NCBI GenBank assembly: GCA_964435235.1
Contig: CAYSXZ010000024.1
Location: 1-21,455 of the forward strand
DNA length: 21,455 nt
DNA from: JAVZJR01 sp964435235
GTDB taxonomy: Archaea; Micrarchaeota; Micrarchaeia; Anstonellales; Bilamarchaeaceae
Direction: 5' to 3'
The notes under the pieces were generated by a model. It saw only the letters and a list, made by a program, of their open reading frames with translations. It had not been told where the DNA came from and did no database searches. Shown in pieces: positions 19,790-21,455 of the stretch. The translations under genes were made by a program, and so were the position numbers. Numbering within the stretch: the stretch's first letter is position 1; each line of letters starts with the position of its first letter.

Positions 19790-21455
19790 GTCCGCTGAAG
19801 TATCGCCTGTATAAATAATATACTAGCATGACGCCTATCAAAATTAATATCAACAGCCACCAGTACCAACATATCCCAAACAGCTCGTAGCATATTCCAA
19901 ACAAGCAACATTTCGGTCCTGGAGCTGATGGTTGCTCCGGCAAGGGCTTTTCTGGTTGGGTCGGGATTTGTGGAATTGGAACTTCTAAAGCGTGCGCATA
20001 CGCAGAGATTCTAGCAAAAGGTGCTTTTTTTACATAAAACAGATACCGCCCTTCATTTTCAGCAGTAATAATTATTCTTCCATTTTCATCAGAGACAAAA
20101 ACGTACTCTGACCCATTTGGATAAACTGCTCCGATTTCTACTCCTTCTGCTAATAACTCATTTTCAAAAACAGTTAATGTGAAATTCTCGCCAACAGTAA
20201 CGTTTTCCGTTTCTATTTCTAAAGTGTAGTTTATTTCTATTGGGATGCATCTATGATTAACACATCTGCTAGTTTCGTTGCAATCAGAATCGCTACAACA
20301 TTCATAGCGGATGCACGAATGGTCTATTATCTCCCCACAGTCGCATTCTACTGGTTTGCATATACCATTATCGCAATATTCGTTCTCTGGACATTTATCG
20401 TTTGAATCACACAGTGGATAGCAGGACTGGAATGTAAACTCTTCTTCTTGCATGCAATACTGTCCTTGCGTTGGGAATCTTATGGTGTAGTTCACAGATT
20501 CGAATGAAGATGGCAACGTATACGTAGCTATCCCTCTTTCATTCGTTGTTAAGCGTACGTTTATGTCTCTTCCCAATAACTGTACTTCTTTATTTTTCAC
20601 TGGTTCACCGTACGTTGTTGAAACGTTTATTACGAGCTCATTTGTTGAGCAATTTGTAGTCACGGTTATTACAACGTTTTTGCTACAACCACCTCCGCCA
20701 CCTCCACCACCTCCACCGGTTGGTGCCTGCAGCTGCAAAATTCCAAATATACTGAAGTTATCTAAGTTATTCACTGTTATCGTTCTTGCTCCAGTATTAA
20801 GTGTTTGAGAAGGTACAGCAGAAACCCAATCTGTTCCGTTATTTTTCCATAATACAAAATATGACTGAGAGTATCCGCTTCCCTCTGCAACTGTCCAATG
20901 GAACACAATGCTTGATATATTTACATTGCTATAGTTCTCTATTCTTAAATGCTTCCCGAAAACTGTCGAATAATTGGCTGGCAGTGCTCCAGGTGGTTGA
21001 TTCGACCAACTAAGACCATACTGCTCAGAAGTTGAGACCGTATCAGTAAGCGAGATTTCCGAATAATTCCTCGGTGCTCTGTCTCCCTGCGGTCTATCGA
21101 ACACAGCGTTAACAATGGTGAGCTGAGCACCTTCTAAGGTTGTGCTTACATTTAGGTCCAGCGCATTGTTGTAGTAGTGATCTCCTCTAATAATTGTGTT
21201 ATTATGGTTCTCGCTAAGTGTGAGGCCAAACGAATTCTTATGTACCGTGTTGTTTGTGAAGTTATTATTGTATGAATCACCAGAGATAAGTATTCCGTCT
21301 GTACTGTTGTAGACCATATTTCTGACAAAGCTGTTATTTGATGATGAGTATAAGTAAATACCTATTTCTTCGTTATCATTCACAGTATTGTCTGTCAATG
21401 TATTTTCCGAAGAGGAATACAACCAAACACCGCTCTCCCAATATGTATATTTGAT
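19767..21455 (-). CDS. Large surface protein, C-terminal part: beta-helix, Gly linker, Ig-like and Cys-rich domains, C-terminal membrane anchor (5' truncated by window edge)
   Basis: The frame is open to the window edge (562 codons seen), so the TTG at 21422 is internal. The first 95 residues are right-handed parallel beta-helix repeats of about 22 residues (GVWLYSSSENTLTDN, GIYLYSSSNNSFVRN), as in NosD-type proteins. A beta domain ending DNFSIFGILQLQ follows. Then come ten Gly in a row, an Ig-like domain, a Cys-rich section (about 12 Cys within CDSNDKCPENEYCDNGICKP and CSDSDCNETSRCVNHRC), a second Ig-like domain (TVGENFTLTVFENELLAEGV), a Pro-rich stretch, and a transmembrane segment YWWLLILILIGVMLVYYLYR with a basic tail. 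Many N-x-S/T sites suggest N-glycosylation. It is a membrane-anchored extracellular protein, possibly adhesive or binding carbohydrate. Confidence 0.85.
   Translation of the reverse strand: MKYTYWESGVWLYSSSENTLTDNTVNDNEEIGIYLYSSSNNSFVRNMVYNSTDGILISGDSYNNNFTNNTVHKNSFGLTLSENHNNTIIRGDHYYNNALDLNVSTTLEGAQLTIVNAVFDRPQGDRAPRNYSEISLTDTVSTSEQYGLSWSNQPPGALPANYSTVFGKHLRIENYSNVNISSIVFHWTVAEGSGYSQSYFVLWKNNGTDWVSAVPSQTLNTGARTITVNNLDNFSIFGILQLQAPTGGGGGGGGGGCSKNVVITVTTNCSTNELVINVSTTYGEPVKNKEVQLLGRDINVRLTTNERGIATYTLPSSFESVNYTIRFPTQGQYCMQEEEFTFQSCYPLCDSNDKCPENEYCDNGICKPVECDCGEIIDHSCIRYECCSDSDCNETSRCVNHRCIPIEINYTLEIETENVTVGENFTLTVFENELLAEGVEIGAVYPNGSEYVFVSDENGRIIITAENEGRYLFYVKKAPFARISAYAHALEVPIPQIPTQPEKPLPEQPSAPGPKCCLFGICYELFGICWYWWLLILILIGVMLVYYLYRRYFSGRRIERKK

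Noticed and set aside
20563..20808. Plus-strand frame with a poly-Pro tract
   Set aside because: Antisense reading of the ten-Gly linker of the surface protein.

Overview
The window is archaeal, most likely from a small-genome DPANN-type lineage. Diapherotrites or a relative is only a guess and cannot be settled from this sequence. The signs are: an archaeal S2 protein, Alba, Pth2, a DUF106 (EMC3-like) protein, archaeal-type CMP kinase next to Cbf5, type 2 IPP isomerase, and lipoproteins with archaeal surface architecture. Promoter TATA boxes lie about 26 bases before apparently leaderless starts, while starts inside operons use GGTGA Shine-Dalgarno (SD) sites. The tRNA has no encoded CCA and appears to carry a bulge-helix-bulge intron.

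Layout. Bases 1-446 hold the 3' end of rps2. Bases 468-1367 hold a divergent pair, a small beta-sandwich protein and a winged-helix regulator. Bases 1401-7218 form a lipid and glycan neighbourhood: class II HMG-CoA reductase abutting a polyprenyl-phosphate GlcNAc-1-P transferase, a sugar nucleotidyltransferase, a DUF92 membrane protein, Alba, a polytopic membrane protein and type 2 IPP isomerase. Together these would make and use isoprenoid lipid carriers. Thioredoxin reductase and Pth2 follow on the minus strand (7223-8504).

Bases 8505-9232 are the most unusual stretch. A structured leader precedes tRNA-Pro(CGG), whose D-loop appears to contain a 24-nt intron. Immediately after the tRNA lies a decayed four-helix-bundle (S23/IVP-like) gene between GTCTTG-rich inverted repeats, followed by an imperfect copy of the tRNA 3' end. 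This looks like the remains of a small element inserted at the tRNA.

Bases 9251-15271 return to housekeeping: a HEAT-like protein, a Cys-rich lipoprotein, ThiI, a degenerate transglutaminase-like protein, DUF106 with an extra extracytoplasmic Ig-like insert, CMP kinase overlapping Cbf5, and endonuclease III. Several of these act on tRNA or rRNA (ThiI, Cbf5, Pth2).

Bases 15285-21455 are a surface-protein region: an eight-repeat Cys-rich lipoprotein, a helical-repeat protein behind a duplicated lipoprotein leader, two further lipoprotein-like proteins, and the 3' part of a large beta-helix protein with a C-terminal membrane anchor. The window ends inside that last gene.
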